Positions 1-7,401 of a stretch of DNA of 10,566 bases are shown one piece after another. The stretch's first letter is position 1. Each line of letters opens with the position of its first letter. This DNA comes from CAVUAT01 sp963739545 (GTDB lineage Bacteria; Actinomycetota; Thermoleophilia; Solirubrobacterales; 70-9). The notes beneath the pieces are model-generated. The model saw only the letters and a program-made list of their open reading frames with translations, was not told the DNA's origin and did not search any database. The stretch is taken from the NCBI GenBank assembly GCA_963739545.1, contig CAVUAT010000013.1, positions 1-10,566 on the forward strand. The letters run 5' to 3'. The translations under genes and the position numbers were made by a program.

Positions 1-28
1 TGGCTGACGCTGCCGCGCGGCATCCGGG

Positions 29-631
29 CTACGCGTGCGCCGGCGTCGGCTCGCCGGCGCCGGCCATCCACTCCCGCTCAATCTGTCGCATCAGGAGCGG
101 GTAGACGATGAGGTGCCGTACTGGCTTGATCGCGGCCATGTAGGCGGTCCCGAGCAGCCCGTTCGGCTTCACCAGGACGGCCATCTGCCCCCGGTAGCCG
201 CCGGTCCCGTCCGAGACCCATCCGAGGTGCATGACCCCGTGGACGGTCCGGTTGGCGATCTCCGCGGCGAACTCGTCGTCGAGCAGGTAGACCGAGTTGA
301 ACGGAAGCTTGGCGAAGTCCGGGCCGGACGCGGCCTCGCGCAGATCCGTCGGCAATCGGTCGCGCAGCGTCGGCACCCTGGAGCCGATGCCGGAGTCCTG
401 GTCGTCCCAACCGAGCAGCTCTCCGATCTTCCACCGGATCGCGAAGAGCGCACCTACGACACGGGAGGAGCCTTGAGCCGGCTCGCCCGAGGTGAACTGC
501 TGCACCAGCCGAGGAAAGTCACTGGGGCCGCCCGGCGTCGGTAGCTCCCACACGTCCTCGAGCCGAAAGTCGCGGGTGAGCTCGTGGATCCGCCAGGGCC
601 GAAGTGTGTACTCGGTGTTCGGGAGTCTCAT
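29..631 (-). CDS. DUF2867-family protein
   Basis: A 200-residue protein of unknown biochemical role that I recognise as DUF2867-like. The most telling part is the C-terminal stretch at about residues 156-188 (KPNGLLGTAYMAAIKPVRH followed by LIVYP and MRQIEREW), preceded by a conserved-looking segment around residues 110-138 (LPFNSVYLLDDEFA, then VMHLGWV). There is no signal peptide or clear membrane helix, so it is probably cytoplasmic. The ATG start is supported by a GGAGG ribosome-binding site at 638-642, six bases upstream. The stop is TAG at 29-31. It is transcribed divergently from the TetR-family gene at 690, and the two share a 58-base spacer containing a palindrome, so it is the most likely target of that regulator (inference). 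DUF2867 domains also occur at the C-terminus of some NAD-dependent epimerase-like proteins; here the domain stands alone. Family assignment is from remembered motifs, not a search. Confidence 0.8.
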   Translation of the reverse strand: MRLPNTEYTLRPWRIHELTRDFRLEDVWELPTPGGPSDFPRLVQQFTSGEPAQGSSRVVGALFAIRWKIGELLGWDDQDSGIGSRVPTLRDRLPTDLREAASGPDFAKLPFNSVYLLDDEFAAEIANRTVHGVMHLGWVSDGTGGYRGQMAVLVKPNGLLGTAYMAAIKPVRHLIVYPLLMRQIEREWMAGAGEPTPAHA

Positions 632-637
632 CGTGGG

Positions 638-642
638 CCTCC
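638..642 (-). promoter_or_regulatory. Ribosome-binding site of the DUF2867 gene
   Basis: The minus strand reads GGAGG here, six bases before the ATG at 631-629. It is one of the clearest Shine-Dalgarno sequences in the window and fixes the start of the DUF2867 gene. The divergent TetR gene has no such site. Confidence 0.75.
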
Positions 643-677
643 ATCAGCCGTTTGGTCTGTCCGTCAGCAGCAACGTG

Positions 678-683
678 TAATAT
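678..683 (+). promoter_or_regulatory. Candidate -10 element for the TetR gene (leaderless start)
   Basis: TAATAT matches the bacterial -10 consensus well and ends seven bases before the A of the ATG at 690. Transcription would therefore begin at or next to the start codon and give a leaderless mRNA, which fits the absence of any Shine-Dalgarno sequence upstream of 690 and the in-frame TAA at 678-680, which rules out an earlier start. No convincing -35 is visible at 16-18 bases. Leaderless genes are common in actinobacteria. Confidence 0.4.
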
Positions 684-684
684 A
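679..684 (-). promoter_or_regulatory. Candidate -10 element for the DUF2867 gene
   Basis: On the minus strand the hexamer TATATT lies in the only AT-rich patch of the divergent spacer. A weak -35-like TTGTGC (plus-strand 703-708) lies 18 bases upstream on that strand, inside the start of the TetR coding region. A start site near 672 would give a leader of about 40 bases containing the GGAGG site. The -10 is good and the -35 poor, so this is suggestive only. Confidence 0.35.
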
Positions 685-699
685 CATGCATGCACGTAT
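682..699. promoter_or_regulatory. Candidate TetR operator (18-base near-palindrome)
   Basis: The sequence ATACATGCATGCACGTAT is an inverted repeat in which eight of nine pairs match; the only mismatch is the fifth pair. Its size and ATAC...GTAT outer arms fit the operators of many TetR-family repressors. It overlaps the candidate -10 elements in both directions and the start codon of the adjacent TetR gene (690-692), so a bound dimer could block both promoters. The palindrome is seen directly; its binding by the neighbouring regulator is inferred from position. Confidence 0.55.
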
Positions 700-1313
700 C
701 TCGCACAAGCACTCGCCCGACTCAGGCCGAACGCAGCGCCCGCACGCGCACCGCGTTGCTCGAGTCCGGCGCGAGGGGCCTCTCGCGCTACGGGTACGGC
801 AACCTCGTGCTCGAGCAGGTGGCGAGCGAGGCCGGCTACACCCGCGGCGCGCTCTACCACCAGTTCGAGGGCAAGGAGGATCTGGCCCTGGCGGTGGTCG
901 ATTGGGTCGACGAGACGTGGAGCCGCGAAGTGGGTGGGCTGGCCGAGCAGCAGCCCGATGCGGCGGCTGCGCTGATCGCGCTGGCGCGAGGTCACGCGGT
1001 CTTCTGCCGGCGAGACGTCGCCGGCGTCATGATGGCGCTCAGGGTCGAGTTCAGCGGTCAGGACCATCCCGTTGGCCGCGAGATCAAGCGAATCTCACAG
1101 ACGCTGATGAAGCGGTGCGCCCGCCTCATCAACGCTGGGCGCAAAGACGGGTCGATCCCGTCCGGCCCGCCAGCCAGGGCGGTTGCGCTGGCGTATTGGG
1201 GAGCGCTCGAAGGCGCCGTGATCGCGCTCGCCGGCCAAGCGCCGCACGACGAGCTGCTGGCAGCCCGCGCCGCCGCGGGCGTGCTCGGGCTCGATCGTGT
1301 TCCGGAGCTCTAG
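690..1313 (+). CDS. TetR/AcrR-family transcriptional regulator
   Basis: A 207-residue DNA-binding regulator. The N-terminal TetR helix-turn-helix domain spans about residues 16-65: an initial helix (RTRTALLESGARGLSRYGY), then LEQVASEAGYTRGALYHQF, with the recognition helix near residues 51-58, and the typical GKEDL turn at 61-65. The remainder is the variable helical ligand and dimerisation domain, whose ligand cannot be predicted. Length is normal for the family. ATG 690 is the only sensible start: TAA lies in frame at 678-680, and any later start would begin to remove the first helix of the HTH domain. There is no Shine-Dalgarno, so translation may be leaderless. It probably represses itself and the divergent DUF2867 gene through the palindrome at 682-699 (inference). 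Its TAG stop lies within a 4-base overlap with the convergent rnj gene. Confidence 0.93.
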   Translation: MHVSRTSTRPTQAERSARTRTALLESGARGLSRYGYGNLVLEQVASEAGYTRGALYHQFEGKEDLALAVVDWVDETWSREVGGLAEQQPDAAAALIALARGHAVFCRRDVAGVMMALRVEFSGQDHPVGREIKRISQTLMKRCARLINAGRKDGSIPSGPPARAVALAYWGALEGAVIALAGQAPHDELLAARAAAGVLGLDRVPEL

Positions 1314-2971
1314 ACCTCGACGACGACCGGCAGCACCAGCGGGCGGCGCTTCAGCTTCTTCCAGACGAACTCGGCGATGTCGTCGTGGAGGTCCTCCTGG
1401 ATCAGGTCGATCTCGCGCACCTTGTCCGCCGCGGCCTCGGCGAGCGTCTTGTCGACGACGTCGGCGATGTCGTCGGCGAGGTCGTCCTCGTCGTCTGAGA
1501 GGGCGACCCCGCGGAAGATCACCTCGGGGTCTGCGACCTGCGAGCCGTCGTCGGAGGAGATCGTCGCCACCACGATGAAGACGCCGTCGTCGGAGAGCTT
1601 GCGGCGGTCGCGGATCGCGAACTCGTCGGGCTCGCCGACCGAGACGCCGTCGACGAAGATCATGCTCGTGTGGAAGTCCTCGCCGAGCTTCGCCCCCGTG
1701 CCGTCGACGTCCAGCGCCACGCCGTTTCGCCCGATGAAGATGTTGTCGGGGTCGATGCCCACCGACTCGGCGAGCCCGGCGTGCAGGCGCTGGCGCTTGT
1801 GGTCGCCGTGGAACGGCATCACGTTGCGGGGCTTGGTCAGGTTCAGCATCAGCTTCAGCTCCTCCTGCCAGCCGTGACCCGACGCGTGGATCGGTGCATC
1901 GGCCGCGGTCACGACCGAGGCGCCGATGCGGAAGATGTGATCGACCGTCTCGTTGACGGCTCGCTCGTTGCCGGGGATCGGCGTCGCCGAGAAGATCACC
2001 GTGTCCTTCGAGTGCAGCGAGACGTCGCGGTGATCGTTGTGCGCCATTCGGCGCAGAGCCGAGAGCGGCTCGCCCTGACTGCCCGTCGAGATCACGACGA
2101 CCTTGTCGTCGGGGAAGTCCTCGATCTCCTTCGGCTGGATCATCACACCCTGCGGGATGTGCGCCATCTCGAGGTTGGAGGCGATGTTGAAGTTCTTGCG
2201 CATGGAACGGCCGACGAGCGCGACCTTGCGATCGAGCGCGACGGCGGCGTCGATCGCCTGCTGCACGCGGTGGATGTTCGAGGCGAAGGAGGTGACGATG
2301 ATGCGGCCCTCGCAGTGGCCGAAGACGTCGAGGAGCGCCGGGCCGACGCTCGACTCAGAGGGAGCGACTCCCGGCCGGTCGGCGTTGGTCGAGTCCCCGC
2401 ACAGGGCGATCACGCCCTCGCGGCCGAGCTCGGCGAGCCGCGAGACGTCGGCGGGCTTGCCGTCGACGGGGGTCTGATCGAACTTGTAGTCCCCGGTGAT
2501 CAGGATCACGCCGTCGTCGGTGCGCAGCGCGACCGCTCGCATGTCGGGGATCGAATGGGACATGTGCACCAGCTCGATCTCAAACGGGCCGGCCTGGACC
2601 TTGTCGCCCGCCGGGAGCTCGGTCAGCGGCACGTCGCGCAGCTTGTGCTCGTCGAGCTTGGAGCGCACCATGCTGATCGTCAGCAGGCCGCCGTAGATCA
2701 CGGGCGGATTGCCGACCTCACGCAGGAAGTAGGGCAGCGCTCCGACGTGATCCTCGTGGCCGTGCGTGAGCACGATCGCCTCGATGTCCTCGGCACGCTC
2801 ACGCAGCATCGAGAAGTCCGGAAGGACGAGATCGATGCCGAGCTGGTCGGCCGTCGGGAACATCAGCCCGACGTCGACGATCACGATGCGACCGTCGCGC
2901 TCGACCACGGTCATGTTCTTCCCGATCTCCCCCAGTCCGCCCAGGGGAAGGATCCGCGTGCGGTTGCTCAA
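1310..2971 (-). CDS. rnj: Ribonuclease J
   Basis: A 553-residue cytoplasmic metallo-beta-lactamase/beta-CASP nuclease that in this family acts as an endonuclease and a 5'-to-3' exonuclease in mRNA decay and rRNA maturation. The start ILPLGGLGEIGKNM (residues 7-20) is characteristic. Zinc-site motifs are present: HGHEDH at 70-75, HSIPD from 139, TGDYKFD with D161, and CGDSTNA at 191-197. The beta-CASP region carries STGSQGEP (295-302), HASGH (362-366) and PFHGD (386-390). The C-terminal domain (about 450-553) contains an Asp-rich stretch near residues 485-500. The start codon is TTG, 14 bases after the dapA TAA stop, with no clear ribosome-binding site; coupling to dapA translation is likely. 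The gene is last in the minus-strand cluster, and its TAG stop overlaps the TetR stop, leaving no room for a terminator between the two genes. Length and motifs are complete. Confidence 0.97.
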   Translation of the reverse strand: MSNRTRILPLGGLGEIGKNMTVVERDGRIVIVDVGLMFPTADQLGIDLVLPDFSMLRERAEDIEAIVLTHGHEDHVGALPYFLREVGNPPVIYGGLLTISMVRSKLDEHKLRDVPLTELPAGDKVQAGPFEIELVHMSHSIPDMRAVALRTDDGVILITGDYKFDQTPVDGKPADVSRLAELGREGVIALCGDSTNADRPGVAPSESSVGPALLDVFGHCEGRIIVTSFASNIHRVQQAIDAAVALDRKVALVGRSMRKNFNIASNLEMAHIPQGVMIQPKEIEDFPDDKVVVISTGSQGEPLSALRRMAHNDHRDVSLHSKDTVIFSATPIPGNERAVNETVDHIFRIGASVVTAADAPIHASGHGWQEELKLMLNLTKPRNVMPFHGDHKRQRLHAGLAESVGIDPDNIFIGRNGVALDVDGTGAKLGEDFHTSMIFVDGVSVGEPDEFAIRDRRKLSDDGVFIVVATISSDDGSQVADPEVIFRGVALSDDEDDLADDIADVVDKTLAEAAADKVREIDLIQEDLHDDIAEFVWKKLKRRPLVLPVVVEV

Positions 2972-2985
2972 CTTGGTCGCGGCAC

Positions 2986-3864
2986 TTACGCAGCGCTCGC
3001 GGTCAGCAGTCCGTGGGTTTCGAGCGCCTTGCGGATGCCCTTGCGGGTCGCCTCGTCGGCTTCGACCATCGGAAGCCGCATCCGAGCTGACGGGATCAGG
3101 CCGAGCATCTCGACCGCAGCCTTGACGGGGATCGGGTTCGTGTCCAGCCCCAGCGCGTCATAGACTGGGCCCAGCGATGAGTGAACCTCGCGGGCGCGGT
3201 CGGCGTCGCCGGCGCGCGTCGCGTCGAAGATCTGGCGCATCTCGTTGCCGACGATGTGCGAGGCGACGAGGATCCCGCCGGCGCCGCCGGTCTCGAGACA
3301 GCGCAGGAAAATGTCGTCGTTGCCGGCCAGCACCGTCATTCCCTCAATCGGGCCGATCTCGTCGTTGTTCGCCTGCTTGACGGCGACGACGTTCTCGATC
3401 TGGGCCATCTCGGCGAGCAGCTCCGGCTCGACGTTGAGCACCACACGCGAGGGGATGTTGTAGGCGATCACCGGGATGCCGGCCGCCTTGGCGACCGCCT
3501 CGTAGTGGGCGAGGATCCCGGCCCGGTTCGGCTTGTTGTAGTACGGCGTCACGACCAGCACGGCGTCGGCGCCGTTCTTCGCGGCGGCGGCCGACAGGTG
3601 CTCGGAGTGCCTGGTGTCGTTGGTCCCCGTGCCGCAGATCACAGTCGCGCGGTCGCCGACCTCGTCGACGATCGCCCGCAGCAGCGCCGCGTCCTCGTCG
3701 TCGCTGAGCGTCGGCGACTCGCCGGTGGTGCCCGCGACGACGATCCCGTGGGAGCCGTTCTCGACCAGGTGGCTGGCGAGCGAGCGCGCAGCGGGCTCGT
3801 CCACCGAGCCGTCCTCGCCGAACGGCGTCACCATCGCGGTCAGGATCCCTGTGAGATCAGCCAT
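2986..3864 (-). CDS. dapA: 4-hydroxy-tetrahydrodipicolinate synthase (DapA)
   Basis: A 292-residue enzyme, the usual length for the family. It condenses pyruvate with aspartate semialdehyde in the first committed step to diaminopimelate and lysine. Expected active-site residues are visible: GTTGE (45-49, with T46/T47), TPYYNKP with Y109, YNIPSR with Y135 and substrate-carboxylate R140, and the Schiff-base lysine K163 in AVKQA. The motif after PSR is VVLN rather than the more common TGVN. The ATG start at 3864 gives MADLTGILTAMVTPF, a standard DapA beginning, but has no good Shine-Dalgarno. A TAGACT hexamer ends eight bases before it and could be a weak -10 without a recognisable -35. The gene lies 39 bases after the amidase stop and 14 before rnj. 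DapB, which uses the DapA product, is encoded two genes upstream. Confidence 0.97.
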   Translation of the reverse strand: MADLTGILTAMVTPFGEDGSVDEPAARSLASHLVENGSHGIVVAGTTGESPTLSDDEDAALLRAIVDEVGDRATVICGTGTNDTRHSEHLSAAAAKNGADAVLVVTPYYNKPNRAGILAHYEAVAKAAGIPVIAYNIPSRVVLNVEPELLAEMAQIENVVAVKQANNDEIGPIEGMTVLAGNDDIFLRCLETGGAGGILVASHIVGNEMRQIFDATRAGDADRAREVHSSLGPVYDALGLDTNPIPVKAAVEMLGLIPSARMRLPMVEADEATRKGIRKALETHGLLTASAA

Positions 3865-3903
3865 GCGTGGCCAGTCTACGCCCGGATGCGGACTTGACCG
3901 ATG

Positions 3904-5379
3904 TCAGGCGGGCACATCCGCGCCGGCCCACACGGCGGGATGCCTGCCCGCCCAGGGGTGCGCTTCCTCGAGCTGCGCCGCCACCCGGAGCAGCACGTCC
4001 TCGCGCCCGTGGTCGGCGACCAGTTGGACCCCGACGGGCAGCCCGTCCTCGGTCTCGTGCAGCGGCAGCGAGATCGCTGGGTGGCCGGTCGCGTTGAACA
4101 GCGCGGTGAAGATCCCCGACTTCTCCGCGCGGTCGAACGCCTTGAGCGGATCGGGGCCGCTGTCGTCGAAGGTGCCCAGCGGCGGGGGCGGCTCCCCCAT
4201 CGTCGGCGTCAGGAGGATGTCGTGCCCGGCGGCGAACCAGCCCGAGATCATGCGGGTGATCGTCTGGTGGAGCCCGACGGCGTTCAAGTACTCGCCGCCG
4301 CTCTGCTTGCTGCCCTCCTGTGCCAGCGCCCAGGTGAGTGGCTCGACGTCGTCCGGGCCGAGCTCGCGGCCGAGGATCATGGAGAACTGGAGGATGGAGG
4401 CATTCTGCCCCGCCTTCCAGCGGGTCATGAAGGATTCGACGGGGTCCAAGGGACTGCCCGGCATCGCCGGGGGCGTTTCGGGAACGTCCGTGTCGACCGA
4501 GTGCCCGAGTACCTCGAGCAGCTCGCCCGCCTTCCTGGCGCCGTCCTGTACGACGGCGTCGACGTCCCGCTCGGCGAACGGCTCGACCGCGAGACCGATC
4601 CGCAGGGTTCCGGGATCCGCCCCGGGCTCCTCCGTGAACGGGCGAAGCGGCGCCGGGGCGAAGTAGGGGTCGCCGGGTGCCGGGCCGTGAACGGCCTCGA
4701 GGATCGCGGCGACATCGCGGACGCTGTGCGCGACGACGAGCTCCTCGGTCAAGCCGGAAAGCGCGTCGCCGATCAGCGGGCCCTGCGAGGTGCGGGCGCG
4801 GGTCGGCTTCAGCCCGACGAGGCCGTTGTGGCTCGCGGGGATGCGGATCGAGCCGCCGCCGTCGTTCGCGTGAGCCACGGGGACGATGCCCGCTGCGACC
4901 GCTGCGCCCGACCCGCCGCTGGAGCCGCCCGGCGTGTGGTCGAGGTTCCAGGGGTTGTGCGTGGCGCCATAGGCCTTCGGCTCGGTCGTCGGCTGGATTC
5001 CCAGCTCCGGCGTGTTGGTCTTCCCGATCGTCACGAACCCGGCGTCGCGGAAGCGGATGCCAAGGTAGCTGTCGACCGGGGAGCGGAAATCGGCGTCCTT
5101 CAGCAGCTGCATTCCCAGGTGCATCGGCTCGCCGGCCATCGGCGCCCCGAGGTCCTTGCGCAAGAACGGCACGCCGCGGAACGGCCCGTCGGGCAGGTCG
5201 CCCTCGGCCTCCTCACGAGCCTGGTCGTAGAACTCGTGGATGATCGCGTTGAGCTCAGGGTTCAGCCGCTCGGCGGCGGCGATCGCGGCCTCAACGAGCT
5301 CGACCGGACTGACCTCGCCGCTGCGGACCAGCTCGGCCTGCGCCGTGGCGTCGTGTACGTGCAGATCGTGTGAATTCAT
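3904..5379 (-). CDS. Amidase-signature family hydrolase
   Basis: A 491-residue Lys-Ser-cisSer amidase, complete in length. The triad can be placed by comparison with the family: K75 in FLRKDLG, cis-Ser S153 in GGSSGGSGAA, and nucleophile S177 in NDGGGSIRIPAS; the 24-residue spacing of the two serines matches characterised members. It hydrolyses a C-N amide bond, but the substrate cannot be read from the sequence. The NDGGGSIRIP form of the signature is commoner in stand-alone amidases than in GatA, and no gatB or gatC is present. No signal peptide, so probably cytoplasmic. It separates dapB (41 bases upstream) from dapA (39 bases downstream). Its ATG overlaps the stop codon of a five-codon leader ORF (5376-5393) that has the better ribosome-binding site, suggesting coupled translation. 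Any link to lysine or peptidoglycan metabolism is only positional. Confidence 0.93.
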   Translation of the reverse strand: MNSHDLHVHDATAQAELVRSGEVSPVELVEAAIAAAERLNPELNAIIHEFYDQAREEAEGDLPDGPFRGVPFLRKDLGAPMAGEPMHLGMQLLKDADFRSPVDSYLGIRFRDAGFVTIGKTNTPELGIQPTTEPKAYGATHNPWNLDHTPGGSSGGSGAAVAAGIVPVAHANDGGGSIRIPASHNGLVGLKPTRARTSQGPLIGDALSGLTEELVVAHSVRDVAAILEAVHGPAPGDPYFAPAPLRPFTEEPGADPGTLRIGLAVEPFAERDVDAVVQDGARKAGELLEVLGHSVDTDVPETPPAMPGSPLDPVESFMTRWKAGQNASILQFSMILGRELGPDDVEPLTWALAQEGSKQSGGEYLNAVGLHQTITRMISGWFAAGHDILLTPTMGEPPPPLGTFDDSGPDPLKAFDRAEKSGIFTALFNATGHPAISLPLHETEDGLPVGVQLVADHGREDVLLRVAAQLEEAHPWAGRHPAVWAGADVPA

Positions 5380-5393
5380 CGTGTCGGGCTCAT
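5376..5393 (-). other. Possible five-codon leader ORF before the amidase
   Basis: On the minus strand ATG at 5393 opens a reading frame encoding MSPTR and ends in TGA at 5378-5376. That stop overlaps the amidase ATG (5379-5377) as ATGA, a typical translational-coupling junction. A GAGGGA sequence at 5409-5404 sits ten bases before this first ATG but too far (24 bases) from the amidase ATG. It may be a real coupling leader or chance; no protein evidence is possible for a peptide this short. Confidence 0.3.
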
Positions 5394-5420
5394 GGTGGCG
5401 GCGTCCCTCGGGTCGGGGGT

Positions 5421-6101
5421 CTAGAGCAGGTTCTCGAGCCCGACGACGAAGCGGTCGTCCATCGCGCCGACCTTGCGGACGGCGAGGACGACTCCGGGCA
5501 TGAAGCTGTGGCGGTCAATCGAGTCGTGGCGGATCGAGAGCGTCTGGCCATCGCCGCCGAAGATCACTTCCTGGTGGGCGACCAGCCCGGGCAGGCGCAC
5601 GGAGTGGATCGGTTCGTGGACGTTGCCGCCGCCCTCGGCGATCAACTCGGCGGTGCGCTTCGCCGTGCCCGAGGGCGCGTCGAGCTTCCGGTCGTGGTGC
5701 AGCTCGACGATCTCGCACTCGGGCATGTGCTCGGCCGCCTGCTTCGCGAACTGCATCATCAGGACGGCGCCGATGGCGAAGTTCGGGGCGACGAAGCACT
5801 TGGCCTCTCCCCCGGCCCCGTCGACCTTCGACCGGAGCTCGTCGAGGTCGAAGCCGGTCGCGCCAACGACGGCGTGGACACCGGCCTCGATGGCCTTCAC
5901 GGCGTTGACCCCGACGGTCTCAGGAGTCGAGAACTCGACCATCACGTCGGCGCCCTCGAGCGCGTCGTCCAGCGACACGCCGAGCTCGGGATCGGCCTTG
6001 GAGACGACCTCCATGCCGTCTGCGGCCTCGACCGCTTCGACGACCGTCGAGCCCATGCGCCCGGCGGCGCCCGAGACGACTACGCGGATCGCGTCGGCCA
6101 T
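5421..6101 (-). CDS. dapB: 4-hydroxy-tetrahydrodipicolinate reductase (DapB)
   Basis: A 226-residue NAD(P)H-dependent reductase that acts on the DapA product in the diaminopimelate/lysine pathway. The Rossmann nucleotide-binding loop is GAAGRMG at residues 11-17. The catalytic region ELHHDRKLDAPSGTA (133-147) carries H135, the counterpart of E. coli H159, and K139, the counterpart of K163; GATGFD (80-85) and APNFAIG (105-111) are further conserved segments. It is shorter than E. coli DapB (273) and the mycobacterial enzyme (245) because of a compact N-terminal half, yet no catalytic motif is missing. The start lies seven bases after the M16 peptidase stop. An AAGGG sequence abuts the ATG directly, which is too close for normal use, so translation probably depends on ribosomes finishing the upstream gene. 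The gene ends in TAG, 41 bases before the amidase. Confidence 0.97.
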   Translation of the reverse strand: MADAIRVVVSGAAGRMGSTVVEAVEAADGMEVVSKADPELGVSLDDALEGADVMVEFSTPETVGVNAVKAIEAGVHAVVGATGFDLDELRSKVDGAGGEAKCFVAPNFAIGAVLMMQFAKQAAEHMPECEIVELHHDRKLDAPSGTAKRTAELIAEGGGNVHEPIHSVRLPGLVAHQEVIFGGDGQTLSIRHDSIDRHSFMPGVVLAVRKVGAMDDRFVVGLENLL

Positions 6102-6108
6102 CCCTTGA

Positions 6109-7401
6109 CTACGCAGCCGCTGCTGCGAGCTCTTCGCTCACGGGTGCCAGCGCCTTGCGGAAGCGATCCTCGTCCGGCGCGACGCAGGCGGCCGCCAGGC
6201 CATCCGGGTCGTAGAACTCGCGGGCGAGCTCCATGACGGCGTCGGAGTCGACGCCGTCCACCTTCGCGATCATCTCATCGAGGGTGAGGACGTCGGTGTC
6301 GAACAGGACCGACTTGCCGATCCGCGCCATGCGCGCGGCGGTGGACTCGCTCGAGAGGACCATGCGGCCCTTGACGCTCTCCTTTGCGCGGTCGAGCTCC
6401 TCCTGGCTTATGCCGTCGGAGTGCAGGCTCTTCAGCTCGGCGCCGATCACACTGCAGGCCTCTTCGACGTTGTCCTCGCGGGTGCCGACGTAGAGGCCGA
6501 TCAGCCCGCCGTCGACGAACTGCTGCGTGTAGGAGCCGACCGCGTAGGCGAGCCCGCGCTTCTCGCGGACCTCGCGGAAGAGGCGCGACGAGGTCGAGCC
6601 TCCGAAGACGGAGTCGAGAATCGCGAGCGCGTAGCGTCGGTCGTCCCCGCGGTGGATGCCGGGGCCGCCGAGGCAGACGTGGTACTGCTCGGTGTCCTTG
6701 CAGTGGAACCCGACGGTGGCTCGGGTCGTGGGGGGCTCGAGCTCGTGTGAGGCGATGCCGTCGGTGGGCGCTTCGACGAAGCGGCGCGAGAGCTCGACGA
6801 TCGCGTCGTGATCGACGTTGCCGGCCGCCGCGACCACCACGTTGCTGGCCGTGTAGCGCGAGTGGTGGTAATCGGAGATGTCGGGAACGGGGATCGACTC
6901 GATGACCTCCGCGCGGCCAAGCACCCTGCGGCCGAGCGGGTGGTCGCCGAAGATCGCCTCGTCGAGCACGTCGTGGACGCGGTCGGAGGGCTCGTCCTCG
7001 TACATCGCGATCTCCTCGACGACGACCTGGCGCTCCGAGTCGATCTCGGGGTAGGTCGGCGCGAGCAGCATCTCGGAGAGCAGGTCGAACGCCTCCTCGG
7101 TGTGGGTGTCGAGGAACCGAGCGTGCAGGTGAGTCGACTCCTTACCGGTGGCGGCGTTGATCGACGCGCCCATGCCGTCGAAGATCTCGGCGATCTCGAT
7201 CGCGCTGTGGCGCTTGGTGCCCTTGAACAGCAGATGCTCGAGGAAATGCGAGACGCCCGCCTGAACGGGCGTCTCGTTACGGCTTCCTGTGCGGACCCAG
7301 AGGCCCAGCGCGACCGACCTGACCGACGGGACCTGCTCGGTCACGACCCGGAGTCCCGAGTCGAGCTCGGTCAGCTGTGCGTCTCCTGTGGAGATCGGCA
7401 C
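6109..7401 (-). CDS. M16-family zinc metallopeptidase (processing-peptidase-like)
   Basis: A 430-residue member of peptidase family M16 (pitrilysin/mitochondrial processing peptidase-like). The inverted zinc motif HFLEH is at residues 52-56 (H52, H56 ligands, E55 catalytic), and the distal glutamate ligand lies in the VVVEEIAMYEDEP segment, probably E130. The second, non-catalytic M16 half follows from about residue 170 and contains the EKRGLAYAVGSY segment near 280. It has no signal peptide, so a cytoplasmic location is expected; the bacterial substrate is not known from sequence. The GTG start overlaps the pnp stop by one base (TAGTG), implying translational coupling, and its TAG stop is seven bases before dapB. 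A protease gene directly downstream of pnp and upstream of dapB is also the arrangement in Streptomyces, which supports the assignment. Confidence 0.95.
   Translation of the reverse strand: MPISTGDAQLTELDSGLRVVTEQVPSVRSVALGLWVRTGSRNETPVQAGVSHFLEHLLFKGTKRHSAIEIAEIFDGMGASINAATGKESTHLHARFLDTHTEEAFDLLSEMLLAPTYPEIDSERQVVVEEIAMYEDEPSDRVHDVLDEAIFGDHPLGRRVLGRAEVIESIPVPDISDYHHSRYTASNVVVAAAGNVDHDAIVELSRRFVEAPTDGIASHELEPPTTRATVGFHCKDTEQYHVCLGGPGIHRGDDRRYALAILDSVFGGSTSSRLFREVREKRGLAYAVGSYTQQFVDGGLIGLYVGTREDNVEEACSVIGAELKSLHSDGISQEELDRAKESVKGRMVLSSESTAARMARIGKSVLFDTDVLTLDEMIAKVDGVDSDAVMELAREFYDPDGLAAACVAPDEDRFRKALAPVSEELAAAAA

Noticed and set aside
1670..3163. Long plus-strand open frame opposite rnj
   Set aside because: It is antisense to a fully motif-supported RNase J, has low-complexity composition rich in Arg, Asp, Val and Leu, and shows no recognisable domain. 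Such frames arise from GC-rich codon use.
3865..3903. Internal promoter for dapA
   Set aside because: TAGACT resembles a loose -10, but no -35 is found at 15-19 bases and the gap is short, so it is not listed as a feature.
3901..5373. 490-codon plus-strand open frame opposite the amidase
   Set aside because: It mirrors the amidase gene almost end to end, matches no family I recognise and has the Arg/Gly/Val-rich look of an antisense shadow.
3904..5379. Glutamyl-tRNA amidotransferase subunit A (GatA)
   Set aside because: Amidase-signature proteins are often labelled GatA, but no gatB or gatC lies nearby and the signature region reads NDGGGSIRIP, closer to stand-alone amidases.
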